This document shows positions 24,669-33,993 of a stretch of DNA of 54,423 nucleotides, piece by piece. The notes beneath the pieces are model-generated. The model searched no databases. It was not told where the DNA came from and was given only the letters and a program-made list of their open reading frames with translations. The position numbers and the translations under genes are program-made. The stretch lies in the NCBI GenBank assembly GCA_027487385.1, contig JAIYDS010000248.1:1-54423 (forward strand), given 5' to 3'. Source of the stretch: Acetobacteraceae bacterium (lineage in GTDB: Bacteria > Pseudomonadota > Alphaproteobacteria > Acetobacterales > Acetobacteraceae). The number at the start of each line of letters is the position of its first letter. Position 1 is the stretch's first letter.

Positions 24669-24792
24669 GCCTCCGGCGGCTGGGGCCGAGAGGCCCCAGA
24701 CCCCGATCATTTTCCCTTTTTACAAGAGCTTGATGGGAATGCCTCGACGCCAAGGAAAGGGGTCTGGGGCCCCGGCCCCAGCCGCCGGAGGC
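24669..24792. repeat. Inverted pair of the dispersed repeat
   Basis: Forward copy 24669-24704 (GCCTCCGGCGGCTGGGGCC, GAGA, GGCCCCAGACCCC) and reverse copy 24759-24792, separated by a 54-base spacer with a T-rich patch (TTTTCCCTTTTTAC). It lies between the convergent TetR and metallophosphatase genes, where a bidirectional termination or 3'-end role is plausible. Nothing else is seen in the 287-base gap apart from the 41-bp flank repeat. Confidence 0.8.
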
Positions 24793-24793
24793 C

Positions 24794-24834
24794 CTTTTCC
24801 CTCTCTGTGAAGGCGAATTGATCGGTCGAAGTCA
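24794..24834. repeat. 41-bp flank repeat, copy 2
   Basis: Matches 22607-22647 at 35 of 41 positions, including the perfect run TGATCGGTCGAAGTCA. It adjoins the reverse arm of the repeat pair. With copy 1 it brackets the block holding the two membrane proteins and the TetR gene, in direct orientation. Confidence 0.7.
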
Positions 24835-24884
24835 CGGAGCCCTGGTCACCGCGTCGCGCCGATGCCGCCGCCACGCCTCCTGCT

Positions 24885-25589
24885 CTACGCGGTGAGCAGG
24901 CCGATCCGGTCCTCTTCGAAGACGCCGCAGGTCAGCGGCCCGCCAAAGACGGCGCCGGTGTCGAGGTTGATGCGGTTCTCCCGCAGATCGGCCACACGTT
25001 CGCGCACGGGCGTGTGGCCATGCACGATGAAGGCGCCGTGATCGGCCTCGCTGTCCAGGAAGGCGCCGCGGATTCGCATCAGGTCATCGGGCGATTGCGC
25101 ATCGAGCGGCACGCCCGGGCGAACGCCCGCATGGGCGAAGAAATAGGGGCCGACGCGGTGGGAGAATTTCAGCCCCCGCATGAAAGCGATGTGGTGCGCG
25201 GGGATGCCGGCTGCCCAGGTGTCGCGGGGCGCGTGTTCGGCCAGGCCCCAGCTCAGCAGGGCTTCGCGGCCGCCATAATACATCCAGTCCGTGGCGCTGG
25301 GCGCATCACCATCCAGCGCGGCCAGCAGCGTCGCCTCGTGATTGCCGGAGAGGTGGACCACCGGGCAGGCGTCGAAGCCCATGGCGATGTCGAGCGTGCC
25401 AGCGCTGTCCGGCCCGCGGTCAATGAAGTCGCCGAGGTGGATGAGCGTGGCGTTGGTCGGATTTTCCCGAAGATCCGTGCGGATCAGATCGTGCAGTTGC
25501 TTCAGTTTGTCGGCGCATCCATGGCTATCGCCAATGGCATAAACCCGCCGCCCCTTGGCCAGCGTCACAGGCGACTTGAGCCACCTCAT
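24885..25589 (-). CDS. PPP-type metallophosphoesterase
   Basis: Calcineurin-like serine/threonine phosphatase or diadenosine-polyphosphatase-type enzyme, cytoplasmic, 234 residues. The three metal motifs are in order: GDSHGC (about residues 21-26), GDFIDRGPDS (about 53-62) and GNHE (about 82-85), followed by a conserved histidine in VHGHTPV. There is no signal peptide. It follows prfB on the same strand with two hairpins in between, and ends against the repeat-filled gap to the TetR gene. Protein or nucleotide substrate not determined. Confidence 0.9.
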   Translation of the reverse strand: MRWLKSPVTLAKGRRVYAIGDSHGCADKLKQLHDLIRTDLRENPTNATLIHLGDFIDRGPDSAGTLDIAMGFDACPVVHLSGNHEATLLAALDGDAPSATDWMYYGGREALLSWGLAEHAPRDTWAAGIPAHHIAFMRGLKFSHRVGPYFFAHAGVRPGVPLDAQSPDDLMRIRGAFLDSEADHGAFIVHGHTPVRERVADLRENRINLDTGAVFGGPLTCGVFEEDRIGLLTA

Positions 25590-25600
25590 GTGCCGGAGGT

Positions 25601-25646
25601 GCAGGAACCTGAGGTTCCTGCCGGGGTCCAGGGGCAGAGCCCCTGG
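25601..25646 (-). terminator. Double hairpin between prfB and the phosphatase gene
   Basis: Two perfect hairpins: CCAGGGGC/GCCCCTGG with a 3-base loop at 25628-25646, directly touching the prfB stop codon, and GCAGGAACC/GGTTCCTGC with a 3-base loop at 25601-25621. No T-tract follows, so this is either an attenuating structure or a REP-like element. The first hairpin recurs at 40456-40474. Confidence 0.5.
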
Positions 25647-26778
25647 CTAACGCGCATTGGCGCTCGCATCCGACCGCGTATTGCCGACGCGCGCGGCAAG
25701 TGCCGCGGCCATGAAGTCATCCAGATCGCCATCGAGCACGGCGGAGGGATTGCCCTTCTCCAGACCCGAGCGAAGGTCCTTTACCAGCTGATAGGGTTGC
25801 AGCACGTAGTTCCGGATCTGGTGCCCCCAACCGATATCGGTCTTGCCGGCCTCGATGCCGTCGGTGATGGCCTCGCGCTTGCGCAGCTCCAGCTCGTAGA
25901 GCCGCGCCTTCAGCATATCCATCGCGATGACGCGGTTGCGGTGCTGCGAGCGGTCCTGCGTCGAGGCGGCGACGATTCCGGTCGGGATATGGGTGAAGCG
26001 CACGCCGGATTCGGTCTTGTTGACGTGCTGCCCGCCGGCGCCCGAAGCGCGGAAGGTGTCGGTCTTGATGTCGGCCGGGTTGATCTCGATCTCGATCTTG
26101 TCGTCGATCACCGGATAGACATAGACGCTGGCGAAGCTGGTCTGGCGCTTGTCATTGCCGCCGAAGGGGCTGATGCGGACCAGGCGGTGCACGCCGGTCT
26201 CGGTCTTCAGCCAGCCAAAGGCGTTGTCGCCGGTGACTTGCAGCGTGGCGGACTTGATTCCCGCCTCTTCACCCTCGGATTGCTCGGTCAGCGTCACCTT
26301 GTAGCCGCGCCGCTCGGCCCAGCGCATATACATGCGCATCAGCATCTCGGCCCAATCCTGGGCCTCGGTGCCGCCGGCGCCGGCGTTGACTTCGAGATAG
26401 GCGTCATTGCCATCGGCCTCGCCCGAGAGAAGGCTCTCGATCTCGCGGCGCTTGGCTTCGGCGGCGAAGCTGTGGAGATCGGCCACGGCAGCATCGGCCG
26501 TCGCGGTGTCATCCTCGGCCTCGGCCATCTCGATGAGTTCGAGGGCATCGGCGACGGATTGCTCCAGGCGCTTCACGCCTTCGATCTGCTCCACCAGCTT
26601 GCCACGCTCGCGCATGAGCTTGGTGGCCTCGGCAGCGTCATTCCACAGGGAGGGGTCTTCGGCCTTCGCGTTCAGTTCGGCGAGGCGAATGAGGGAAGCA
26701 TCCCAGTCAAAGATGCCTCCTCAGCAGGGACACCGAGGCGGTGATCTGCTCTTGGAGCTGGAGGGCGTCTGCGCGCAT
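25647..26778 (-). CDS. prfB: Peptide chain release factor 2, with programmed +1 frameshift
   Basis: Class I release factor recognising UGA and UAA. Translation starts at ATG 26778 ([20 protein letters not shown]), reaches an in-frame UGA at codon 24 and shifts +1 into the main frame, giving about 376 residues. The catalytic motif [12 protein letters not shown] and the tripeptide region [15 protein letters not shown] are intact. Start is 6 bases after the mrcA stop. Level is expected to be self-regulated: scarce RF2 lets ribosomes shift rather than stop. Stop codon TAG. Confidence 0.96.
26706..26721 (-). promoter_or_regulatory. prfB programmed +1 frameshift site
   Basis: On the minus strand: AGGAGG (26721-26716), CAT, slippery CTT (26712-26710) and UGA C (26709-26706). 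The internal Shine-Dalgarno 3 bases from the shift codon and the CTT-TGA-C order are exactly the bacterial prfB autoregulatory site. Skipping T at 26709 gives GAC TGG GAT in the main frame. Confidence 0.96.
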
Positions 26779-26784
26779 GGGGGT

Positions 26785-29343
26785 TCAGTAGAGCCCCCCA
26801 AGTCCGCTGTCCACCCGGGCGGCGGCGCCGGAACCCATTTCGGTCGGCGTCGTGGCGGCGTTCTCGGTGCCGGGCCGGAAGGCTTCGAGGATGGTCTCGC
26901 CGCGATCGGTCTGGATGCGGACCAGCGCCACGCCGGGCGGCGCGCGGAAGGGCACGGCCGGGCTGCCGGCAAGGGCGGCGGCCAGCACCTCGCGGAAGAT
27001 CGGCGCGGCATTGGTGCCGCCGGTCTCGCCCTGGCCCAGGGTGCGCGGATCATCATAGCCGACCCAGACGGCGACCACGATGTCCGGCGTGAAGCCGACG
27101 AACCAATTGTCCTTGTAGTCATCCGTCGTGCCGGTCTTGCCGGCGACGGGGCGGTTCAGCCCGGCGCCCGCGCGCCCGCCCGTGCCGCGCTGCACGGCGC
27201 CCTGGAGGATGCTGGTGATCTGGAAGGCGGCAATGGGATCGGCGATCTGGCGGCGATTGTCGGTGAAGCGCGGCGGGCCGGCCTCGGGCCCGGCCGAGCA
27301 GGCGGGGCAATCGCGATTCGTGCTGCGCCAGATCACGCGGCCGCGCTGGTCCTGCACGCTGTCGATCAGCGTCGGCTCCACGCGGCGCCCGCCATTGACG
27401 AAGCTGGCGTAGGCGGCGGCCTGGCGCAGCACCGTGGTCTCGCCCGCGCCGAGGCTCATCGAGAGGAAGCGCGGCATGTTCTCGATCACGCCGAAGCGGC
27501 CGGCGGTCTCGCTCACGCGATCCATCCCCACCTCCTGCGCGATGCGGATGGTGACGAGGTTGAGGCTGCGCTCCAGCGCGTTGCGCATGGTGACATAGCC
27601 GCCCGTGGAGCCGCCGCCGTAATTGCCCGGCCGCCAGACGCCCTGCGGCGTCGCGATCTCCACGCCGCCGTCCAGGAAGCGCTGATTGGGCGGAATCCCC
27701 TGCTCCAGCGCCGCGATGTAGACATAGGGCTTGAAGGAGGAGCCGGGCTGGCGCATCGCCTGGCTGGCGCGGTTGAACTGGCTGCGGTCGAAGCTCCAGC
27801 CGCCCGCCATGGCCAGGACGCGCCCGGTGTTGGGGTCCAGTGCCACGACCGCGCCCTCCACCTCCGGCACCTGGCGCAGCAGCACGCGATCGGGGCGCGG
27901 GGCGGCGGGGGTGCGCGGCGGGGTGGCCGCGGCGGGCGCGGCCGAAGGCGCCGGTTCCACCAGGATCACATCGCCCAGCGCCAGCACGTCCGAGATGCGG
28001 CGGGGCGCATTGCCCAGGCGCACCGGCTGGTTGCCCTGGCTGGGCAGCACGGGGCGGGCCCAGGCCAGATCCTCCAGCAGGATGCTGCCGGTGCGGGGCT
28101 CGGCGGGGGCGCGGAGATGCGCGCGCTCGAACCAGCCGACGCGCGCCTCGCGCTCACGGATCTCCAGCACCACGGCCTGGCGCCATTCCGGCAGCATGCC
28201 GGGCGGGCGGCCAAAGGCCTCCAGCGCGGGCAGCCATTCCGTCGCGCCATGCGCGCTCTTGGCCAGCGGGCCGCGCCAGCCGCCGCGGCGGCGGTCATAG
28301 GCGAGCAGGCCGTTGCGCAGCGCCACCTCGGTCGATGCCTGCAGCGCGGGATCGAGGCTGGTGCGGACGACGAGGCCACCACCCTGCGTCTGCTCCTGCC
28401 CGAAGCGGGAGATCAGCTCGCGCCGCACATCCTCGGTGAAATGGCCGCCGACGGGGACGACCTCGGGGCGGCGGAAGGGGCGGGCCAGGATGGTCTCGGC
28501 GCGGGCGGCGCTGGCCTCCTGGGCGGTGATCATGCCCTCCTCCAGCATGCGCTCGATCACCCAGTCGCGGCGGATGCGGGCCTGCTCGGGGAAGCGCAGC
28601 GGGTTGTAGTTGTTGGGCGCCTTGGGCAGGGCAGCGAGGAAGGCCATCTCCGAAAGGGTCAGCTCTTCCAGCGACTTGTTGAAATAGGCCTGGGCGGCCG
28701 CGGCCACGCCATAGGCCTGGGCGCCGAGGAAGATCTCGTTCAGATAGATCTCCAGGATGCGCGGCTTGGAGAGCGCGTTTTCCAGCCGCATGGCCAGCAG
28801 CGCCTCGCGCGCCTTGCGCAGCACGGTGCGGTCGCTGCCGACCAGCATGTTCTTCGCCACCTGCTGGGTGATGGTGGAGGCGCCGACCATGCGGCGGCCC
28901 GTGCCGTATTGCTCGATATTGGTGATGATGGCGCGCATCACCGCCACCGGGTCCACGCCGCCATGGCTTTCGAAATTCTGGTCCTCGGCCGCGATGAAGG
29001 CCTGTTGCAGGCGGCGGGGAATCGCCTCGATCGGCACGAAGACGCGGCGCTCGGCCGCGAGTTCGGCCATGAGGCGGCTGTCGCCGGCATAGATGCGGCT
29101 CATCTGCGGGGGCGAGTAATCGGCGAGCCAGCGGTAATCCGGCAGATCCGCTTCCAGAGCCCGGTAGAGGCCATAACCCGCGACACCGCCGCCCAGCACG
29201 CCGACGCCGGCCAGGATCACCAGCGCGCGCAGCAGCCCGCCGAAGGGCCGGAAGGGTGGGCGCTTCGGGGGCTTCGGCGGGGCCAGCTTGTCCGGCCGGG
29301 GCGGGATGATCGGGGCCTCGATGGCGGGCGGCGGGGAATTCAT
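26785..29343 (-). CDS. mrcA: Penicillin-binding protein 1A
   Basis: Bifunctional peptidoglycan synthase in the inner membrane, about 852 residues. Proline-rich cytosolic tail, one membrane helix (LLRALVILAGVGVLGGGVAG), GT51 glycosyltransferase motifs (AAEDQNFESHGGVD, GASTITQQVAKNM, KPRILEIYLNEIFLGAQAYG), then transpeptidase motifs SSFK, SLN and KTGT. ATG 29343 is chosen over an in-frame TTG six codons upstream. It is the promoter-proximal gene of an mrcA-prfB unit and divergent from the peptide ABC importer. Confidence 0.95.
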   Translation of the reverse strand: MNSPPPAIEAPIIPPRPDKLAPPKPPKRPPFRPFGGLLRALVILAGVGVLGGGVAGYGLYRALEADLPDYRWLADYSPPQMSRIYAGDSRLMAELAAERRVFVPIEAIPRRLQQAFIAAEDQNFESHGGVDPVAVMRAIITNIEQYGTGRRMVGASTITQQVAKNMLVGSDRTVLRKAREALLAMRLENALSKPRILEIYLNEIFLGAQAYGVAAAAQAYFNKSLEELTLSEMAFLAALPKAPNNYNPLRFPEQARIRRDWVIERMLEEGMITAQEASAARAETILARPFRRPEVVPVGGHFTEDVRRELISRFGQEQTQGGGLVVRTSLDPALQASTEVALRNGLLAYDRRRGGWRGPLAKSAHGATEWLPALEAFGRPPGMLPEWRQAVVLEIREREARVGWFERAHLRAPAEPRTGSILLEDLAWARPVLPSQGNQPVRLGNAPRRISDVLALGDVILVEPAPSAAPAAATPPRTPAAPRPDRVLLRQVPEVEGAVVALDPNTGRVLAMAGGWSFDRSQFNRASQAMRQPGSSFKPYVYIAALEQGIPPNQRFLDGGVEIATPQGVWRPGNYGGGSTGGYVTMRNALERSLNLVTIRIAQEVGMDRVSETAGRFGVIENMPRFLSMSLGAGETTVLRQAAAYASFVNGGRRVEPTLIDSVQDQRGRVIWRSTNRDCPACSAGPEAGPPRFTDNRRQIADPIAAFQITSILQGAVQRGTGGRAGAGLNRPVAGKTGTTDDYKDNWFVGFTPDIVVAVWVGYDDPRTLGQGETGGTNAAPIFREVLAAALAGSPAVPFRAPPGVALVRIQTDRGETILEAFRPGTENAATTPTEMGSGAAARVDSGLGGLY

Positions 29344-29554
29344 ACCGGTCGCGTAGCACAAAACCCGACGAAATGCCTCCCCTTCCGGCGCATGGGGCGC
29401 CCTCTGCCCCGGAATGCGGCAGGCGATGGCCGGGCTGCGACATGATCGGGCCGCGCGGCCAGCGCATTCGGCAATAAAGCCAAGCCTGACCTAGCTGCTG
29501 TCGCAATCTTGCTGCTAAACAGCCCGTTACCTTTGGCGCCCCCCCGGGAGATGA

Positions 29555-31132
29555 ATGATGGCCTGGTCCTTTCGCGCGCTCGCCCTTTCGGCCGCGCTCT
29601 CACTTGCGGCGCCCGCCGGCGCGCAGAGCCTCAACATGGCGGTGGGGGCCCCGGTCACCTCGATCGACCCGCATTTCCATCAGCTTTCGCCCAACAATGC
29701 CGTGGCCGGGATGATCTTCAGCCGGCTGATCAACACCGACGGCCAGTCGCGCATGGTGCCCGGCTTGGCGGAGAGCTGGACGGCCATCGCCCCCGATGTC
29801 TGGGAGTTCAAGCTGCGGCGTGGCGTGCGTTTCCACAACGGCAATGAGTTCACCGCCGAGGATGTGGTCTTCACCTTCCAGCGCGTGCCCAATGTGCCGA
29901 ACAGCCCCTCCAGCTTCGCCGCCTTCGTGCGCCCGATCCGCAATGTCGAGGTGGTGGACAGCCACACGCTGCGCATCACCACCAACGGCCCCTATCCGCT
30001 GCTCCCGCAGGACATGACCAATGTCTATATCCTGGACCGCGAGACGCATCAGGGCGTGACCACGGAGGATTTCAACGCCGGCCGCGCCGCCATCGGCACC
30101 GGCCCCTACCGGATGATCAGCCACCGCATGGGGGACCGCATCGAGTTCGAGCGCAACGACACCTATTTCGGCGAGCGCCCGGCCTTCGCCCGCGTGAATT
30201 ACCGCATGATCACCAATGACAGCGCCCGCACCGCGGCCCTGCTGGCCGGCGATGTGGAGTTCATTGACCAGGTCCCCACGGCCGACCTCACGCGGCTGCG
30301 CGGCGACCAGCGCATCGCCATGAGCGAGGTGACGGGGCTGCGGCTGATCTACCTGGCCTTCGACCATCACCGCGACGAGGCCTCGCCCTTCGTGACGGAT
30401 GCCGAAGGGCGGCCCATCCCGCGCAACCCGCTGCGCGATGTGCGGGTGCGCCGCGCCCTCTCCATGGCGATTGACCGCCAGGCCATCGTGGACCGCGTGA
30501 TGGAGGGTGCCGGCACGCCCTCCGCGCAATTCTTCCCGCCCGGCGTCTTCTCCTTCATCCCGGACTTCCCCGCGGCGCGGGTGGATGCGGAGGGCGCCCG
30601 CCGCCTGCTGGCGGAGGCGGGCTTCCCCAATGGCTTCCGCATCACCCTGCACGGCCCGAATGACCGCTATCCGAATGACGGCCGCGTGATCCAGGCCATC
30701 GGCCAGATGTGGACGCGGCTGGGCGTGCGCACCGCCGTGGAGGCGCAGCCCTGGACCACCTTCGTGGCCCGCGCCGGGCGCGGCGAATTCTCCGCCTTCC
30801 TGATCGGCTGGGGCTCCAACCCCGAGGGCTCCCACCCGCTGCGCAACCTGATCGCCACCCCCGACCGCGAGCGCGGCTGGGGTGCGAGCAATCGCGGCCG
30901 CTACAGCAACCGCGCGATTGACGCGCAGCTCGAACAGGCCCTGCGCGAGATCGACGACGCCCGGCGCGAGCAATTGCTGATCGCCGCCCAGCGCGCCGCC
31001 TTCGAGGATGTGGCCATCGTGCCGCTCTACATCCAGACCAACATCTGGGCGATGCGCCGCAATCTCCAGCACACGGCGCGCACCGATGAACTCACCCGGG
31101 CGCAGGATATCCGCCCCGCCGCGGCGCGCTGA
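29555..31132 (+). CDS. Peptide ABC transporter substrate-binding protein
   Basis: Periplasmic SBP family 5 (DppA/OppA-type) protein of 525 residues. Signal peptide MMAWSFRALALSAALSLAAP, cleaved after AGA. The family signature region VPGLAESWTAIAPDVWEFKL and VRFHNGNEFTAEDVVFTFQR is intact. GGGAG lies upstream of tandem ATG codons, so 29558 is an alternative start. First gene of a long operon. The roughly 210-base gap to mrcA has an AT-richer patch near 29480-29530 but no promoter I would assert. Confidence 0.93.
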   Translation: MMAWSFRALALSAALSLAAPAGAQSLNMAVGAPVTSIDPHFHQLSPNNAVAGMIFSRLINTDGQSRMVPGLAESWTAIAPDVWEFKLRRGVRFHNGNEFTAEDVVFTFQRVPNVPNSPSSFAAFVRPIRNVEVVDSHTLRITTNGPYPLLPQDMTNVYILDRETHQGVTTEDFNAGRAAIGTGPYRMISHRMGDRIEFERNDTYFGERPAFARVNYRMITNDSARTAALLAGDVEFIDQVPTADLTRLRGDQRIAMSEVTGLRLIYLAFDHHRDEASPFVTDAEGRPIPRNPLRDVRVRRALSMAIDRQAIVDRVMEGAGTPSAQFFPPGVFSFIPDFPAARVDAEGARRLLAEAGFPNGFRITLHGPNDRYPNDGRVIQAIGQMWTRLGVRTAVEAQPWTTFVARAGRGEFSAFLIGWGSNPEGSHPLRNLIATPDRERGWGASNRGRYSNRAIDAQLEQALREIDDARREQLLIAAQRAAFEDVAIVPLYIQTNIWAMRRNLQHTARTDELTRAQDIRPAAAR

Positions 31133-31136
31133 CGCC

Positions 31137-32111
31137 ATGACCGTCTATCTGCTGCGGCGGATTTCCCAATCCTTCCTGGTGCTCATCGCGATGAGCATCA
31201 TCGTCTTCGTCGGCGTCTATGCCGTGGGCGATCCGGTGGAAATCCTGATCTCCCCCGATGCGGACCAGATGGAGCGCGAGCGCGCCATCCAGGCGCTGGG
31301 CCTCGACCTGCCGCTCTGGGAGCAATACGCCGTCTTCGTCTGGCGCGCCTTGCAGGGCGATCTGGGCCGCAGCTTCGTCTATAACGAGCCGGCCTTGCAG
31401 CTGATCCTGCAGAAGATGCCGGCGACGCTGGAACTCGCTTTCGGCTCCATGTTCATCTCCATCCTGATCGGCCTGCCGCTGGGCATGTATGCCGGGCTGC
31501 GGCCGGAGAGCGCGGGGTCCAAGCTCATCATGGCGGGGAGCATCCTCGGCTTCTCGCTGCCCACCTTCTGGGTGGGGCTGATGCTGATCATGGTCTTCGC
31601 CGTGCAGCTGGGCTGGCTGCCCTCCACCGGGCGGGGCGAGACGGCCTATTTCCTCGGCCTGCAATGGTCCTTCCTGACCGCCAACGGGCTCTCGCATCTG
31701 GTGATGCCGGCGATCAACCTGGCCCTGTTCAAGATCAGCCTCGTCATCCGCCTCACCCGCTCCGGCGTGCGGGAGACGATGCAGATGGATTACGTGAAAT
31801 TCGCGCGCGCCAAGGGGCTTTCGCCGGCGCGCGTCACCTTCGTGCATGTCTTCAAGAACATCCTGATCCCGGTGGTGACGGTGGTCGGCCTGGAGCTCGG
31901 CTCCACCATCGCCTTCTCGGTGGTGACGGAGAGCGTCTTCGCCTGGCCGGGCATGGGCAAGCTGATCATTGACAGCATCAACGTGCTGGATCGGCCCGTG
32001 ATCGTCGCCTACCTGATGATCATCGTGGTGATGTTCATCACCATCAACCTGATCGTGGACCTGCTCTATTCCGCGCTCGATCCGCGCGTCCGGCTGGAGG
32101 GCAAGGCATGA
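31137..32111 (+). CDS. Peptide ABC transporter permease (DppB-type)
   Basis: Inner-membrane permease of 324 residues with about six helices and a BPD_transp_1 domain. The N-terminus MTVYLLRRISQSFLVLIAMS is typical of DppB, and the EAA loop FARAKGLSPARVTFVHVFKN contacts the ATPases. It starts 4 bases after the binding-protein stop and overlaps the next permease gene by 4 bases (ATGA). An upstream extension in frame overlaps the binding-protein gene and is rejected. Confidence 0.94.
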   Translation: MTVYLLRRISQSFLVLIAMSIIVFVGVYAVGDPVEILISPDADQMERERAIQALGLDLPLWEQYAVFVWRALQGDLGRSFVYNEPALQLILQKMPATLELAFGSMFISILIGLPLGMYAGLRPESAGSKLIMAGSILGFSLPTFWVGLMLIMVFAVQLGWLPSTGRGETAYFLGLQWSFLTANGLSHLVMPAINLALFKISLVIRLTRSGVRETMQMDYVKFARAKGLSPARVTFVHVFKNILIPVVTVVGLELGSTIAFSVVTESVFAWPGMGKLIIDSINVLDRPVIVAYLMIIVVMFITINLIVDLLYSALDPRVRLEGKA

Positions 32112-33019
32112 GCGACGTCACTCTGGCTGCCCCCGTCGCGGTCAAGGAAGAGACGCCCTTCCGCCGCTTCGTCTCGGAATTCATGGCGAGCAAGATCGCC
32201 GTCGGCGGGCTGCTGGTCTTCACCATCATCGCGCTGCTGGCGATCTTCGCGCCCTGGATCGCGCCGCAAAACCCCTATGACCTGGCGCAGCTCGACATCA
32301 TGGATGGGCGGCTGGAGCCGGGTTCGGTCGGCGGGGGCGGGATCACCCATTGGCTCGGCACGGATGACCAGGGGCGGGACATGCTCTCGGGCATCATCTA
32401 CGGGCTGCGCATCTCGCTCACCGTGGGCGTGGGCTCGGCGCTGATCGCCTGCCTGGTGGGTGCCTCGCTCGGGCTGCTGGCCGCCTATGCCGGCGGCAAG
32501 ACCGACAGCCTGATCATGCGCATCGTGGACCTGCAGCTCTCCTTCCCGACCATCCTGGCGGCGCTGATGATCCTGGCCTTCCTGGGCAAGGGCATCATGA
32601 ATGTCGTGATCGCGCTGGTGATCGTGGAATGGGCCTATTACGCGCGCACCGTGCGCGGCTCGGCCCTCGTCGAGCGGCGGCGCGAGTATATCGAGGCGGC
32701 GCAATGCCTGGCGCTGCCGACCTCACGCATCCTGTTCCGGCATCTGCTGCCCAATTGCCTGCCGCCGCTCATCGTCGTGGGCACCATCCAGATCGCCCGC
32801 GCCATCGCGCTGGAGGCGACGCTCTCCTTCCTCGGCCTCGGCGTGCCGATCACCGAGCCGTCGCTCGGGCTGCTCATCGCCAATGGCTATGAGTATATGC
32901 TCAGCGGGAAATACTGGATCAGCTTCTATCCCGGCATTGCGCTGCTGGTGACCATCGTGAGCATCAACCTGATGGGGGATCACCTGCGCGACGTGCTGAA
33001 CCCGAGGCTGAAGAAATGA
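32108..33019 (+). CDS. Peptide ABC transporter permease (DppC-type)
   Basis: Second permease, 303 residues. Cytosolic N-terminal OppC_N segment (FRRFVSEFMASKIAVGGLLV), then THWLGTDDQGRDMLSGIIYG, which is diagnostic of the DppC/OppC type, and the EAA loop YIEAAQCLALPTSRILFRHL. About six helices. ATGA overlaps on both sides couple its translation to the DppB-type and DppD-type genes. Confidence 0.94.
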   Translation: MSDVTLAAPVAVKEETPFRRFVSEFMASKIAVGGLLVFTIIALLAIFAPWIAPQNPYDLAQLDIMDGRLEPGSVGGGGITHWLGTDDQGRDMLSGIIYGLRISLTVGVGSALIACLVGASLGLLAAYAGGKTDSLIMRIVDLQLSFPTILAALMILAFLGKGIMNVVIALVIVEWAYYARTVRGSALVERRREYIEAAQCLALPTSRILFRHLLPNCLPPLIVVGTIQIARAIALEATLSFLGLGVPITEPSLGLLIANGYEYMLSGKYWISFYPGIALLVTIVSINLMGDHLRDVLNPRLKK

Positions 33020-33993
33020 GCGCGACCCTGGAAGTGCGGAATCTCCGCACGCATTTCTTCACACGCGCCGGCGTGGTCAAAGCCGTCGATGGCGTCAGCT
33101 TCACCGTGGGCCGCGGCAAGGTCATGGGCCTGGTCGGTGAATCCGGCTCCGGCAAGACCGTGACGGGCTTCTCCATCATCGGCCTGGTGGACCCGCCGGG
33201 CCGCGTGGTGGAGGGGGAGATCCTCTACCAGGGCCGCAACCTCGCCACGATCAGCGAGGAGGAGATGCGCCACCTGCGCGGCAACCGCATCGCCATGATC
33301 TTCCAGGACCCGATGATGACGCTGAACCCGGTGCTCCGGGTGGACACGCAGATGATCGAGACGGTCCTGGCGCATGAGAAGGTGAGCAAGGACGAAGCCC
33401 GCCAGCGCGCGCGCGATGCGCTGGGCATGGTCGGCATCCCCTCGCCCGAGGAGCGGCTGAAATCCTATCCGCACCAATTCTCCGGCGGCATGCGCCAGCG
33501 CGTGGCCATCGCCATCGCCCTGCTGCACCGGCCTGAACTCATCATCGCGGATGAGCCGACCACGGCGCTGGATGTGACCATCCAAGGGCAAATCCTGGCC
33601 GAGGTGCAGAAGCTCGCCGCCAATACCGGCACGAGCCTGATCTGGATCACGCATGATCTCTCGGTCGTCGCCGGCCTCGCGGACGACATCGCGGTGATGT
33701 ATGCGGGCCGCGTGGTCGAGGATGGCCCGGTCTCCGAGGTGCTGGACCGGCCGCTGCACCCCTACACCCATGGGCTGATCGGCTCCGTGCCCAGCCGCAA
33801 CAAGCGCGGCGAACCCTTGCGCCAGATTCCCGGCATGACCCCCTCCCTGCTGAAACTCCCGGCCGGCTGTGCCTTCCGCGCCCGCTGCCCGCGCGCCGAC
33901 GAGGCCTGCCTGGCGGAACAGACGCTGGAGGAATGGATGCCCGGCCGGCATGCGCGCTGCGTGCATCCGCATCGCGATGAGGTGCCCGCATGA
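33016..33993 (+). CDS. Peptide ABC transporter ATP-binding protein (DppD-type)
   Basis: ATPase subunit, 325 residues. Walker A GESGSGKT (about residues 39-46), signature [12 protein letters not shown], Walker [14 protein letters not shown], and the C-terminal oligopeptide/dipeptide domain with cysteines in [16 protein letters not shown] that may bind an Fe-S cluster as reported for DppD proteins. Overlaps the permease gene before it and the second ATPase after it by 4 bases. Confidence 0.94.
   Translation: MSATLEVRNLRTHFFTRAGVVKAVDGVSFTVGRGKVMGLVGESGSGKTVTGFSIIGLVDPPGRVVEGEILYQGRNLATISEEEMRHLRGNRIAMIFQDPMMTLNPVLRVDTQMIETVLAHEKVSKDEARQRARDALGMVGIPSPEERLKSYPHQFSGGMRQRVAIAIALLHRPELIIADEPTTALDVTIQGQILAEVQKLAANTGTSLIWITHDLSVVAGLADDIAVMYAGRVVEDGPVSEVLDRPLHPYTHGLIGSVPSRNKRGEPLRQIPGMTPSLLKLPAGCAFRARCPRADEACLAEQTLEEWMPGRHARCVHPHRDEVPA

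Noticed and set aside
24880-24901. Hairpin CCTGCTC/GAGCAGG at the phosphatase stop codon as an intrinsic terminator
   Set aside because: No T-tract follows on the minus strand and the stem overlaps the coding end; the neighbouring repeat pair is the better candidate 3' structure.
26407-29445. Open frame of about 1000 codons on the plus strand opposite mrcA and prfB
   Set aside because: Composition is histidine/arginine/glycine-rich without motifs; mrcA and prfB on the other strand are certain. The same applies to the long antisense frames at 16962-19628, 10358-12685 and 44147-46294.
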